The translations under genes were made by a program, and so were the position numbers. Source: Geminicoccus roseus DSM 18922 (GTDB lineage Bacteria; Pseudomonadota; Alphaproteobacteria; Geminicoccales; Geminicoccaceae). From it: a stretch of 64,000 nucleotides of DNA. Positions 1-10,953 of this stretch are shown here, piece by piece; position 1 is the first letter of the stretch, and each line of letters starts with the position of its first letter. The notes beneath the pieces were generated by a model. That model was not told where the DNA came from. It worked only from the letters and a program-made list of their open reading frames with translations, and did not search any database. The DNA lies in NCBI RefSeq assembly GCF_000427665.1, contig NZ_KE386572.1:1157117-1221116 (forward strand), read 5' to 3'.

Positions 1-201
1 GCGGCGCGCCGGGTCCGCAAGGACGTGATCGTGCTCTGCCATGGCGGCCCGATCTCCGCGCCGGAGGACGCGCAATATGTCCTGTCGCGGACCCGGAACT
101 GCAACGGCTTCTATGGCGCCTCGTCGATGGAGCGGCTCCCCACCGAGCTGGCGCTCACCGAGCAGACCCGCCGGTTCAAGGCGGTGAGCTTCGGCGGCTG
201 A
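1..201 (+). CDS. C-terminal end of a phosphoenolpyruvate hydrolase-like TIM-barrel protein (partial)
   Basis: The reading frame is open from the first base and ends at TGA 199-201, so only the last 66 residues are present. The segment contains [16 protein letters not shown] and [14 protein letters not shown], which resemble the C-terminus of the PEP hydrolase / TIM-barrel family (Pfam PEP_hydrolase). Members of that family are soluble proteins, often fused or adjacent to regulatory or transport genes. The catalytic part lies outside the window, so activity cannot be judged. It converges on the minus-strand secretion block with a 76-base gap. Confidence 0.6.
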   Translation, partial: AARRVRKDVIVLCHGGPISAPEDAQYVLSRTRNCNGFYGASSMERLPTELALTEQTRRFKAVSFGG

Positions 202-277
202 CCGGCCGCTTGCCCGGCCGCGCCCGCCGGGCGTGCCTCAAGCCTGCCGGCCCGGGAGCGCCGGCAGGCATGCCGCG

Positions 278-802
278 TCAGCGCAGGCCCTCCGGCACCA
301 GCATCAGCTCGGTCGCCCGGTCGCCGTTCACCATCAGCACCCGCTGGCGGTTGATCGCGCTCACGGTCCAGTTCTCGACCCGGTCGCCGCGGCGCACCCG
401 CACGAAGGTGCCGCTGCTGCCGGCCAGGAGCGCGAAGATCCGGCCGTCCTCCTCGACCGTGCCGATCAGCCGGTAGCGGTCGGCGATGTTGTCTTCCGGC
501 GGAGGCGGCGGCAGGTCGACCTCCTCCTCCAGCACCGGGGGCGGCTCCTCGAACGCCGCCAGCGGATGCCGGGTAGCGGCGAACAGCGGGCGGTCGACCA
601 TCACCGAGAACGCCTCCATCGGCGGCAGCCGGAGGACCCTTGGCGCCGCCTCCTGGCCGGGTGCCGGCGCCACGGCCGTGCCGGGATCGCGCTGCACCGC
701 GCCGACGGGCGCCTCTGCATCCTCCGATGTCCACCACAGCCAGGCCAGGACCGGCAGCGCCAGGAGGATCAGGCCGAGGGTGAGGGGGCTGATACCCTTC
801 AT
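278..802 (-). CDS. Type II secretion GspC/GspN-like inner-membrane protein
   Basis: This 174-residue protein is the last gene of the secretion block. A single N-terminal membrane segment (about residues 5-23, LTLGLILLALPVLAWLWW) is followed by a Pro/Glu-rich linker. After that comes a small beta-rich domain, roughly residues 105-170 (YRLIGTVEEDGRIFALL ... GDRVENWTVSAI). This layout matches the homology-region domain of GspC and the related GspN proteins, which link the inner-membrane platform to the secretin. The ATG at 802-800 overlaps the gspM stop in an ATGA junction. No PDZ domain follows, so it is shorter than classical GspC. The assignment rests on layout and position more than on strong motifs. 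Confidence 0.6.
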   Translation of the reverse strand: MKGISPLTLGLILLALPVLAWLWWTSEDAEAPVGAVQRDPGTAVAPAPGQEAAPRVLRLPPMEAFSVMVDRPLFAATRHPLAAFEEPPPVLEEEVDLPPPPPEDNIADRYRLIGTVEEDGRIFALLAGSSGTFVRVRRGDRVENWTVSAINRQRVLMVNGDRATELMLVPEGLR

Positions 803-1368
803 GACCGCGGTCCCGCCGCACGCATCCAGCCCACGATCTCCGCCGCGACCTGGATGTCGCCGCGCCAGCCGGCCGCAGCGTCGTCCGGGCTCTGCTCGGC
901 GGTGATGTCCAGCCGATCGACCACCAGGACCGGGGAAGAGGTCTCCACCCGGTAGAGGAACTCGCGCAGCATCACCGAATCCCCGGTGAAGGTGACCCGG
1001 ATCGGCACCGCCACGAACCGGTCCTCCTCCCGGGTCGGCAGAAGCTCGGCCGAGCGCAGCTCGCCGCCGGACAGGAGCACGGCGTTGCCGGTCATCTCCT
1101 GGATGATGCCGCCGGCCAAGGACGGGCTCTGGGCCTCGATGGTGCCCTGGACGTCGGGCACGACCTGCATCTTCGCCACCCGCGTCCGGTTCGCCAGGTC
1201 GTTGTAGGACAGCTTCAGGCGCTCTTCGGACGCGGCCAGCTTGTCGTGCTGGCGGTCGATCAGCCAGAGCGGCACCGCCACCATCGCCACGGCCAGCACG
1301 ATCACGCCGGCCAGGACGCCCAGCGCCAGGGCGCGCGCCACGGCGGGCTTCGCCAGGAGCGCGTTCAT
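799..1368 (-). CDS. gspM: Type II secretion system protein GspM
   Basis: The 189-residue product has one N-terminal transmembrane helix (about residues 13-35). A short coiled stretch follows (DKLAASEERLKLSYNDLANR), and then a periplasmic ferredoxin-like domain. This is the architecture of the GspM/PilO family, which pairs with GspL in the inner-membrane platform. The ATG at 1368-1366 overlaps the gspL stop by 4 bases and its own stop overlaps the next gene by 4 bases, so translation is probably coupled. Sequence identity in GspM is always low, so the call leans on architecture and position between gspL and a GspC-like gene. Confidence 0.75.
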   Translation of the reverse strand: MNALLAKPAVARALALGVLAGVIVLAVAMVAVPLWLIDRQHDKLAASEERLKLSYNDLANRTRVAKMQVVPDVQGTIEAQSPSLAGGIIQEMTGNAVLLSGGELRSAELLPTREEDRFVAVPIRVTFTGDSVMLREFLYRVETSSPVLVVDRLDITAEQSPDDAAAGWRGDIQVAAEIVGWMRAAGPRS

Positions 1369-2609
1369 GGGGCGTCTCCTTCGGCCGGCGCGGCCGGATC
1401 CACCTCGACCACCGGCGCGCCCGACCCGGCCTCCTGGCCGTCGGGACCGAGCGGGCGGATCTCGGCATCGGGCGCCAGCAGGGCGGTCAGGGTGAAGCGG
1501 TCCACGGGCAGGCCGAACAGTTCCGGCGCCATGGACGGCCCGCGCGTGCTGGAATTGCCCAGCGCGGCGTTGCCGAAGCGCGCGTCGGCGCCGATCAGCG
1601 CCAGCACCCGCGGCGCCTCGCTGGCCTCGCCGGTGATGGTGATCCGGTTCCCCGCCAGCTCGAAGCGCGACAGCCAGGCATCGTCGGGCAGCTCGCGGGC
1701 GATGATCTCCAGCGCCACCAGCGAGGATGGCCGCTCGGCCTTGCGCGCGTTCAGGAAGTTGGCGTCGGCCAGCGCCTGCAGACGCTGCGACTGCGCCTGA
1801 TCGGCCTCGTTCTTGCGCTCGATCAGGCGGAGTTCCTGCTGATGGCGTTCCTCGACCAGGGAGGATCGCTGCCAGACATCGTAGAACAGCACGGCGGAAA
1901 GCACCGGCAGCACCACCGCCACGCTCGCCAGCGCGATCATCCACCAGCGCGAGCGCGGCGCGCCTTTGCCCTGCAGCAGGTCGATCCGGGGCAACTCGTC
2001 GGTATGGGTGCCCGCCACGTCGACCGCCGCGGGCTGGATCTCGAACCCGGCCAGCGTGGCGGCCAGGCGCTCGATGGTCTCCCGCGGGGCGAAGGTCGCC
2101 TCGATCCGGATCCGCCCGGTCTCGCCCGACCGGCTGATCACGCGTGCGTCATAGGCGACCTGGTCCGAGGTCCAGGGCGTGAGCACGTCCACGCGGTGCG
2201 CAAGCACCTCCTGCAGGTGGCGCTCGGCGGCGGCGGGAAGCTCGTCCCGGGAAACCAGTCCCTCGGTGGCGGGCAGGCGCAGCACGACCGGAAGGCCGCT
2301 CTTGCGGATGCGCCGGGCCAGCTCGATCGACTGCTCGTCCGGCACCAGGCGCGGGTTGGCGATCCCGCGCTTCACGTCGATCCGGCTGGGCCTGGGCAGG
2401 TCCAGGCGGCCGAGATCGGCGGCACTGGCCGTGCCGCGCCGGACCATGGCCCTAAAGCCCATGCCGTCGAACAGGAGGATGACCGCCTTGCGCAGCACCG
2501 GGTCGCGGCGCCGATGCGGCAGGAGCGCGCCCAGCTCGTTGGTCCACCAGCGCCAGAACCGCCCAAGCCCCCCGGCCGGCTGCGGGTCGGCCAGCAGCAC
2601 GCCGCTCAT
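1365..2609 (-). CDS. gspL: Type II secretion system protein GspL (PilN-like C-terminus)
   Basis: This 414-residue protein has a cytoplasmic N-terminal part (about residues 1-215) with weak actin-like character. One membrane helix follows (WWMIALASVAVVLPVLSAVL, about 217-236), then a coiled-coil (VEERHQQELRLIERKNEADQ) and a periplasmic PilN-like domain containing LPDDAWLSRFELAGNRITI. GspL binds the GspE ATPase on the cytoplasmic side and GspM in the periplasm. The ATG at 2609-2607 overlaps the gspK stop by 4 bases. The end of the protein is an acidic Pro/Ala-rich tail. Confidence 0.8.
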   Translation of the reverse strand: MSGVLLADPQPAGGLGRFWRWWTNELGALLPHRRRDPVLRKAVILLFDGMGFRAMVRRGTASAADLGRLDLPRPSRIDVKRGIANPRLVPDEQSIELARRIRKSGLPVVLRLPATEGLVSRDELPAAAERHLQEVLAHRVDVLTPWTSDQVAYDARVISRSGETGRIRIEATFAPRETIERLAATLAGFEIQPAAVDVAGTHTDELPRIDLLQGKGAPRSRWWMIALASVAVVLPVLSAVLFYDVWQRSSLVEERHQQELRLIERKNEADQAQSQRLQALADANFLNARKAERPSSLVALEIIARELPDDAWLSRFELAGNRITITGEASEAPRVLALIGADARFGNAALGNSSTRGPSMAPELFGLPVDRFTLTALLAPDAEIRPLGPDGQEAGSGAPVVEVDPAAPAEGDAP

Positions 2610-3943
2610 GGCGCGGCTCCCGCCGCAGGCGCCGCCGGTCCGGCGGCAAAGGCGGCCGATTCGGGCGCAGCGGGGAGCGGAGGCGCCGTATCCAGGGTCT
2701 GCCGGTCCAGGATTGTGAAGGGCAGCGGCGCCTGGCTCGCGGCCGCGTCCTCGTCGTCCTGGCCGAAGGCGTTCGCCGGTTCCTGCTCGCCTTCCAGCCC
2801 GGCTCCGCTGCCGCTGGCGCCGCCGGCCGGCTCGAACGCCACGACGAACTGGTCGGTCCGGCGCAGCACGCCGTCCACGACCGCTTCGACGGTGACCCGC
2901 ATCACCGGACGGCCCGCCTCGCCGCCCCCGGTCTCGCCATCGGTCTCGCCATCGGTCTCGGTCGAGGGATCGGCGGCGATCTGGGCCAGCACCCGGTCGA
3001 GCGCGTCTGGCGACTCCTCCCGCGCCTTGGCGATCCGTTCCTTCTGCGAGCGGGAGAGAAACGGCATCACGTCGATCAGTTCCTGCGGAGCGAAGGCGAG
3101 ATTGACGGCCGAAGCGCCGGTATGGGTGGTCACGTAGGGACGGACCTTCTCGGCGGTCGCCAGGTCCATGCCGGTGGCTGCCAGCCAGGCGTCGACGCTC
3201 ACGAACGCCCGCGGCTCCGCGCCGATCACGGCACCGGCGCGGCCGGCCAGTTCCCTGCCCTTCTCGGTGGCCTCCATGGCGCGGGTGGCCACGGCCCGGT
3301 CGGCGACCTTCTCCAGCAGCGCGCGCAGCACGCGCGGGTCGCCACGATTCACGTCGATCCTTCCCATTTCCGGTTTGGCTTGCAGGTTCAATCTGACCTC
3401 GTCGGATGTCACCGTGTTCGTCATCAACTTGCCGGAGCGCATCACCGCCTCGATGCCGGTGGGTGCCACGGCGGCCGGATCGCCGGCCAGGCCGTCGCCG
3501 GATGCGAGGTCGCCGGACATGTCCCCCCCGGCGCCACCTTCCCCGAACCCGGCAGCCTCGGCCAGCCCGTCGTCCTGGTCCCCGGTCAGGGAGGACAGCG
3601 TCTGGCGGCCCTCGGACAGAGACGACAGTCCGTCCTCCTGGTCCAGGCCGTCTTCGGCGAGCAGGCCCTCGGCCTCGTCCGGCGAATCGCCAAAGCCGCT
3701 GCCGCCATCCTCCTCGTCGTCATCCTCCGCCACCCCGAGCTCCTCGCTGCTCTTGAGCTGCAGGTAGAGCATCTGGGCGAGTTCCCCATCGATCATGGCG
3801 GAGGCCCGCAGCCGCGCCTCGGCGGCGGTCACTTCCTGCGAGGCGTCCTGGACCCGGCCGGCGAATCCCAGCGCCATGACCGCCAGCACCCCGGTCATCC
3901 ATATCACGACGAGCACCGCGGTTCCGCGCTGGTCCCGGATCAC
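2606..3943 (-). CDS. gspK: Type II secretion minor pseudopilin GspK
   Basis: The product is a 445-residue minor pseudopilin that caps the T2SS pseudopilus with GspI and GspJ. I chose GTG 3943-3941 because it forms a GTGA overlap with the gspJ stop, like the other junctions here, and gives a short leader VIRDQRG before the hydrophobic helix TAVLVVIWMTGVLAVMALGF. GspK normally lacks the usual phenylalanine/glutamate signature. The conserved pattern VNRGDPRVLRALL and a later SAM-like helical region fit the family. Between about residues 75 and 150 there is a very acidic Gly/Ser/Asp/Glu-rich insertion (EDDDEEDGGSGFGDSPDEAE and onward) that is unusual. Confidence 0.85.
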   Translation of the reverse strand: MIRDQRGTAVLVVIWMTGVLAVMALGFAGRVQDASQEVTAAEARLRASAMIDGELAQMLYLQLKSSEELGVAEDDDEEDGGSGFGDSPDEAEGLLAEDGLDQEDGLSSLSEGRQTLSSLTGDQDDGLAEAAGFGEGGAGGDMSGDLASGDGLAGDPAAVAPTGIEAVMRSGKLMTNTVTSDEVRLNLQAKPEMGRIDVNRGDPRVLRALLEKVADRAVATRAMEATEKGRELAGRAGAVIGAEPRAFVSVDAWLAATGMDLATAEKVRPYVTTHTGASAVNLAFAPQELIDVMPFLSRSQKERIAKAREESPDALDRVLAQIAADPSTETDGETDGETGGGEAGRPVMRVTVEAVVDGVLRRTDQFVVAFEPAGGASGSGAGLEGEQEPANAFGQDDEDAAASQAPLPFTILDRQTLDTAPPLPAAPESAAFAAGPAAPAAGAAP

Positions 3944-4614
3944 AGCGCGCTCCCCGACAGGAGGCGGCAATCGATGCGGTCCTCGCCGCAGATGGCGCTC
4001 CCCGGCACCGGGAAGGTCGCGATCATCTCCGGCGGCAGGGCGGGATCGTCGCTGCCCTCGATCCGCAGCGCGACGCCGCGGGGGATGTCGGGGGCGGTCT
4101 TGGGCCAGAAGTCGATCCAGGCCGGCGCGGCGTCGGCCTTGGCGACCCCGAAATAGCGCAGCCGGTAGCTTGCCCCCTCGTGCAGCACGGTGGCCGGCGC
4201 CTTGTCCAGCGCCGCCTGCGCCGCCTCGGCTTCCCCGACGATCGGCACCTTGCGCAGGACCAGCCGCTGGTCGCCGGCCGTGTCGTCGACGGCGATCTCG
4301 ACCAGGGTGAACGCCGGGGGCGGGCGGCCTTCGGGCTGCACCGCGATGAAGCGCAGCCGCTCCGGCTCCGCCTCGAACACCGGCTGCAGCCGGCCGCGCC
4401 GGTCCGGGACGAACGGCCGGCCGCGCCCGATCTCGCGCACCAGGACCTGCTGCAGGTCGATGGCGGCGACCACCCCGTCCACCCGCTCGCCGCCGCGCTC
4501 GATCGCGAGGTTGGTCGATCCGAGCGCGCGGGTGACGATCGTGGCCAGCAGGGCCAGCAGGGTCAGGGCCACCAGCAGCTCGATCAGGGTGAAGCCGGCG
4601 TCAGGGCGTCGCAT
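3940..4614 (-). CDS. gspJ: Type II secretion minor pseudopilin GspJ
   Basis: This prepilin-like protein has a class III leader: MRRPDAG followed by FTLIELLVALTLLALLATIV, with peptidase cleavage expected after the glycine. The ATG at 4614-4612 gives the short leader; an ATG at 4632 would add six residues and is possible. The start overlaps the gspI end by about 14 bases. The C-terminal domain is about 190 residues and includes the GspJ-like VREIGRGRPFVPDRRGR. GspJ forms the pseudopilus tip with GspI and GspK. Confidence 0.85.
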   Translation of the reverse strand: MRRPDAGFTLIELLVALTLLALLATIVTRALGSTNLAIERGGERVDGVVAAIDLQQVLVREIGRGRPFVPDRRGRLQPVFEAEPERLRFIAVQPEGRPPPAFTLVEIAVDDTAGDQRLVLRKVPIVGEAEAAQAALDKAPATVLHEGASYRLRYFGVAKADAAPAWIDFWPKTAPDIPRGVALRIEGSDDPALPPEMIATFPVPGSAICGEDRIDCRLLSGSAL

Positions 4615-5191
4615 CGATCTCGCCCTCGTCAAACCCGCCGCCCGGCTCCGGCAGGGTGAAGTCCGACGGACCGGATTCCTCCGATCCGGAATCGGGCTCG
4701 CCGAAGCGCGGCCGGTCGGGCGCGCCGCTGGTCGTGGCGGTGCGCAGCCGCTTGGTCTCCACCGCGAGCTTGCGGCCCTCGGCGTCCTCGACCGTCACCA
4801 CGTAGCGCACCAGCAGGAGTTCGCCCTCCTCGTCCTCGGCCGCGGCCTCGTCCCCCGCCCCCGGCGGGAATGGGCTTCTTGGCGCGTTCTGGACCGGGAT
4901 GCGCTCCAGGCGCCAGCGCAGGTCGCCCTCGGCGCCGCTCTGGCTGGGCCGGTCGCCCGCCAGGTCCAGATCGATGCGCTGGAGAACCTGCTCGGCCTGC
5001 AGGACCAGCGCCAGGCGGCCCTCGTCATAGCGCGCGCGCCGCAGGCCGCTGGCGATGCCCTCGAACAGCACGGCCACCACCAGGCCCAGCACGGTCAGCG
5101 CGACCAGCACCTCCAGGATCGTGAACCCCTCGGTGCCGTCGCGGCGCACGGGCGGGCGGGCGGGCCCAGCTCCCGTCTCAGCTCGCATCAT
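4601..5191 (-). CDS. gspI: Type II secretion minor pseudopilin GspI
   Basis: The 196-residue product has a leader ending in RRDGTEG, then FTILEVLVALTVLGLVVAVL, the expected prepilin signature with Glu5. GspI nucleates the pseudopilus tip. Two consecutive ATG codons (5191 and 5188) sit right behind GGAGG, so either may be used; the second has slightly better spacing. The globular part ends in a long Ser/Glu/Asp/Gly-rich tail (from about residue 160), which makes the protein much longer than the typical 120-130 residues. It overlaps gspH by 14 bases. Confidence 0.8.
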   Translation of the reverse strand: MMRAETGAGPARPPVRRDGTEGFTILEVLVALTVLGLVVAVLFEGIASGLRRARYDEGRLALVLQAEQVLQRIDLDLAGDRPSQSGAEGDLRWRLERIPVQNAPRSPFPPGAGDEAAAEDEEGELLLVRYVVTVEDAEGRKLAVETKRLRTATTSGAPDRPRFGEPDSGSEESGPSDFTLPEPGGGFDEGEIDATP

Positions 5192-5648
5192 CCTCCAACA
5201 CGTGCACCCGGCCGGTGACGGCCGAGACCTCGAGATGCATTGCCTGGTCGTCTTTCCCGATCAGGATCCGTGCGGGCGAAGCCTCCCCGCTGGGGTAGAA
5301 CACGACCTCGCCGTTCTCGGTCCCGCCGGCCAGCTCCAGCCGCGACGGCGAGCCCTTCAGCCGGACCGAGCCGATCCGGCGTTCCACCCGATCGACCTTG
5401 CACAGCACGGGCATCCCGGCGATCCGCGCCTGGCCGCGGCAGTTGATCAGCGCCCGGCGCGCATCCGCGGTGGCGGTGCCAAGCCCGCCGCCCAGGAACA
5501 CGCCGGCGCGCACCGCCACCCAGCCGGTCGCCAGCCCCACGATCACCAGCACCACCAGCAGCTCGATCAGGGTGAAGCCGGCCTGCCCTGCCGGAACCAG
5601 GCGGGTCCGGCGCTGGTCAGCGCGCGATGTTGCCGACGTCCGCCGCAT
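5178..5648 (-). CDS. gspH: Type II secretion pseudopilin GspH
   Basis: This is a 156-residue minor pseudopilin with leader ...LVPAGQAG and helix FTLIELLVVLVIVGLATGWV. The rest carries the GspH-type pattern ARRALINCRGQARIAGMPVL and VVFYPSGEASPARILI. I chose ATG 5648-5646, which overlaps the gspG end by 32 bases. An in-frame ATG at 5735 would give an implausibly long leader. GspH sits below the tip complex in the pseudopilus. Confidence 0.8.
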   Translation of the reverse strand: MRRTSATSRADQRRTRLVPAGQAGFTLIELLVVLVIVGLATGWVAVRAGVFLGGGLGTATADARRALINCRGQARIAGMPVLCKVDRVERRIGSVRLKGSPSRLELAGGTENGEVVFYPSGEASPARILIGKDDQAMHLEVSAVTGRVHVLEDDAS

Positions 5649-6057
5649 CGCCCTGCCCACCCGGCGTGCCGTCCGAGCCGAGCGAGCCAAGATCGTAGGG
5701 CCCCTGCTGGCCCGGGGAACGATAAACGTAGTCACGACCCCAAGGGTCCTTCGGGAGCTCGGGCTTGGTCAGGTAGGGGCCGCGCCAGGAATTGGCACCC
5801 GAAGGTGCGGTCACCAGCGCCACCAGCCCCTGCGCCGTTGTGGGGTAGTTGCCGTTGTCGAGCTTGTAGAGCTCCAGGGCCTGGCCGAGGTTCTCGATTT
5901 GCAGCTTGGCTGTATCGGAGCGCGCACTCGACAGGTAACCGAGCACGCGTGGACCGGCGAGTGCTGCGAGCAGACCCAGGATGACCAGCACGACAAGCAG
6001 CTCGATCAGGGTGAAACCTGCTTCGGAACTGGGTGAACGACGGCGCTTGAGGGACAT
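5617..6057 (-). CDS. gspG: Type II secretion major pseudopilin GspG
   Basis: The 146-residue protein starts MSLKRRRSPSSEAG and then FTLIELLVVLVILGLLAALA, a textbook major pseudopilin leader and helix. The family hallmarks follow: DNGNYPTTAQGLVALV, WRGPYLTKPELPKDPWG and the Ca-site region DLGSLGSDGTPGG. GspG is the main subunit of the pseudopilus that pushes substrates through the secretin. It is the first gene of the block, so the promoter should lie in the roughly 90 bases between it and nagA, or transcription may come from nagA. Confidence 0.95.
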   Translation of the reverse strand: MSLKRRRSPSSEAGFTLIELLVVLVILGLLAALAGPRVLGYLSSARSDTAKLQIENLGQALELYKLDNGNYPTTAQGLVALVTAPSGANSWRGPYLTKPELPKDPWGRDYVYRSPGQQGPYDLGSLGSDGTPGGQGDAADVGNIAR

Positions 6058-6145
6058 GGAGAGAGGATCTCCGGGGGGCTTGACGGACGAACGGGCGCAT
6101 ATGGCGGGTTCCGGCCCTGTTGGGCAAGGGGGGCTGGCCATCATG

Positions 6146-7258
6146 TCATTCGGCCGCGGGCTCGACCGGCACGCCGCCGCAGTAGATCTCCCGCAGCCTG
6201 CCGTTCCCGTCGACCACCAGCAGATCGGCGCGCAGACCCGGCGCGATCCGACCACGGTCGGCGAGCCCCAGATAGCGCGCGGCGATGGTGGACGTGCGCT
6301 GCGCTGCCTCGACCATCGGCATTCCCAGTGCGAGAAAGTTTGCGAATGCCCGATTCATCGTGAGGATGCTGCCTGCCAAGGTTCCATCCTGTAGACGGGC
6401 GGAGCTTCCATCGGAAATCACATCATGAGTACCCAGCCGGTACGCCCCCGCCGGGCAGCCCGCCGCGGCCATCGCATCGGTGACGGCATAGAGGCCGGGG
6501 ATGGCGCGGCGCGCCATCATCAGCATGGCCGCATCGACGTGCAGCAGGTCCGGGATGATCTCGGCGTGGCTGCCGAAGGCCAGCGCGGCCGCGGCCACGC
6601 CCGGCCGGCGATGGTCGGCCCCGCTCATCGCGTTGAAGAGATGGGTGAAGCCCGCGACCCCCGCCGCCATCGCGTCCCGGCACTGCGCGCAGCTGGCCAG
6701 ACTGTGCCCGATCTGCACCTTTGTGCCGCGATGGCACATATGCGAGATCAATCGGTGCCCCGGATCGTTTTCCGGTGCTATGGTCGCGACGATGACCGGT
6801 GCGCGATCGTACAGCCGGTCGAACAGTTCCAGATCGGGCGGGATGGCGAATGGCGGCTGCGCCCCGAGCTTGTCCGGATTGATGAAAGGCCCTTCCAGAT
6901 GCACGCCGGGCAAGTCCGCGCGGATGGCCGAGCCGTCGCGCCGCGCCTCCGCGATTCCCGCGAAGGCGGCGAGCAGTTCCTCCTTGGGCGCGGTCACCGT
7001 GGTCGGCAGGAGCGTCGTCGTCCCGTGCCGGAGATGAAAGTCGGCGACCCGGGCGACTGCCGCGGCCCCGTCCATCACGTCGGCACCTCCACCGCCGTGA
7101 CTGTGGGAATCCACAAATCCCGGAATGATGAATTGGTCGTCGCGGACCCTGGACTGCGGCTCAACCGCCTCGATCCTGTGTCCGAAACGCACCAGTGCTG
7201 GCCGGAACTGGTCTCCGACCAGCACGAGACCGTCGATCGGAGATGAAGTTGGTTTCAT
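6146..7258 (-). CDS. nagA: N-acetylglucosamine-6-phosphate deacetylase
   Basis: This 370-residue amidohydrolase removes the acetyl group from GlcNAc-6-phosphate in amino-sugar and cell-wall recycling. Visible motifs are the metal-binding IIPGFVDSHSHGGGGADVMD near residue 45, HLEGPFINPDKLGA (about 120), the metal histidines in QIGHSLASCAQC and THLFNAMSG, and the catalytic aspartate region YAVTDAMAAAG. The length is close to the usual 380. It is transcribed toward gspG and diverges from the SNF2-family gene. No nagB or PTS gene is adjacent. Confidence 0.93.
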   Translation of the reverse strand: MKPTSSPIDGLVLVGDQFRPALVRFGHRIEAVEPQSRVRDDQFIIPGFVDSHSHGGGGADVMDGAAAVARVADFHLRHGTTTLLPTTVTAPKEELLAAFAGIAEARRDGSAIRADLPGVHLEGPFINPDKLGAQPPFAIPPDLELFDRLYDRAPVIVATIAPENDPGHRLISHMCHRGTKVQIGHSLASCAQCRDAMAAGVAGFTHLFNAMSGADHRRPGVAAAALAFGSHAEIIPDLLHVDAAMLMMARRAIPGLYAVTDAMAAAGCPAGAYRLGTHDVISDGSSARLQDGTLAGSILTMNRAFANFLALGMPMVEAAQRTSTIAARYLGLADRGRIAPGLRADLLVVDGNGRLREIYCGGVPVEPAAE

Positions 7259-7428
7259 CTAGGCCCGTCGTTCGCTCGCTTGTGGGACATCGATATTCGC
7301 TTTCGCGCGGAATGCGTGGAACAGCCTATTCGCCCGTCCACAGTGTGTCCCGATCGACCCAATGAGCTGGGCTCCGGATGGTCCGGGGACCTTTAGCGTC
7401 AACCTGCGCTGACGACAAAAAAACAAAC

Positions 7429-10767
<3,339 letters not shown>

Positions 10768-10779
10768 CCGCGCGCCCTG

Positions 10780-10814
10780 CCCGGAAGGTCCGCCCATGGC
10801 GGCGGCCTTCCGGG
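10780..10814 (+). terminator. Hairpin terminator behind the SNF2-family gene
   Basis: Arms CCCGGAAGG (10780-10788) and CCTTCCGGG (10806-10814) are perfectly complementary, with an inner CCGCC/GGCGG pair closing a small loop. It starts 13 bases after the stop codon. There is no clear T-run, so it could also act as an RNA-stabilising hairpin. Confidence 0.55.
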
Positions 10815-10886
10815 AGAGCGGCCGTCGCTTATCCCCTTGTCCGAACAAGTCGAACTCGTGTCGAAAGCCAGCCTACGACCATTTTC

Positions 10887-10904
10887 GACAGGTCGGAGCC
10901 TGTC
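10887..10904. promoter_or_regulatory. Inverted repeat upstream of the RTX gene (possible operator)
   Basis: GACAGG (10887-10892) and CCTGTC (10899-10904) form a perfect 6+6 inverted repeat with a 6-base spacer, 50 bases before the RTX gene start. It lies in an AT-richer stretch than its surroundings. It could be an operator or chance; no regulator gene is adjacent. Confidence 0.25.
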
Positions 10905-10953
10905 AGTGACACTAGATAAAGGTTAACGAAAATTTAGCAGTCGGATCTTCGCC

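Noticed and set aside
2600-3970. ATG-like earlier start for gspK upstream of 3943
   Set aside because: It would add MPPPVGERA inside gspJ and lengthen the leader; the GTGA overlap at 3943 matches the pattern of neighbouring genes.
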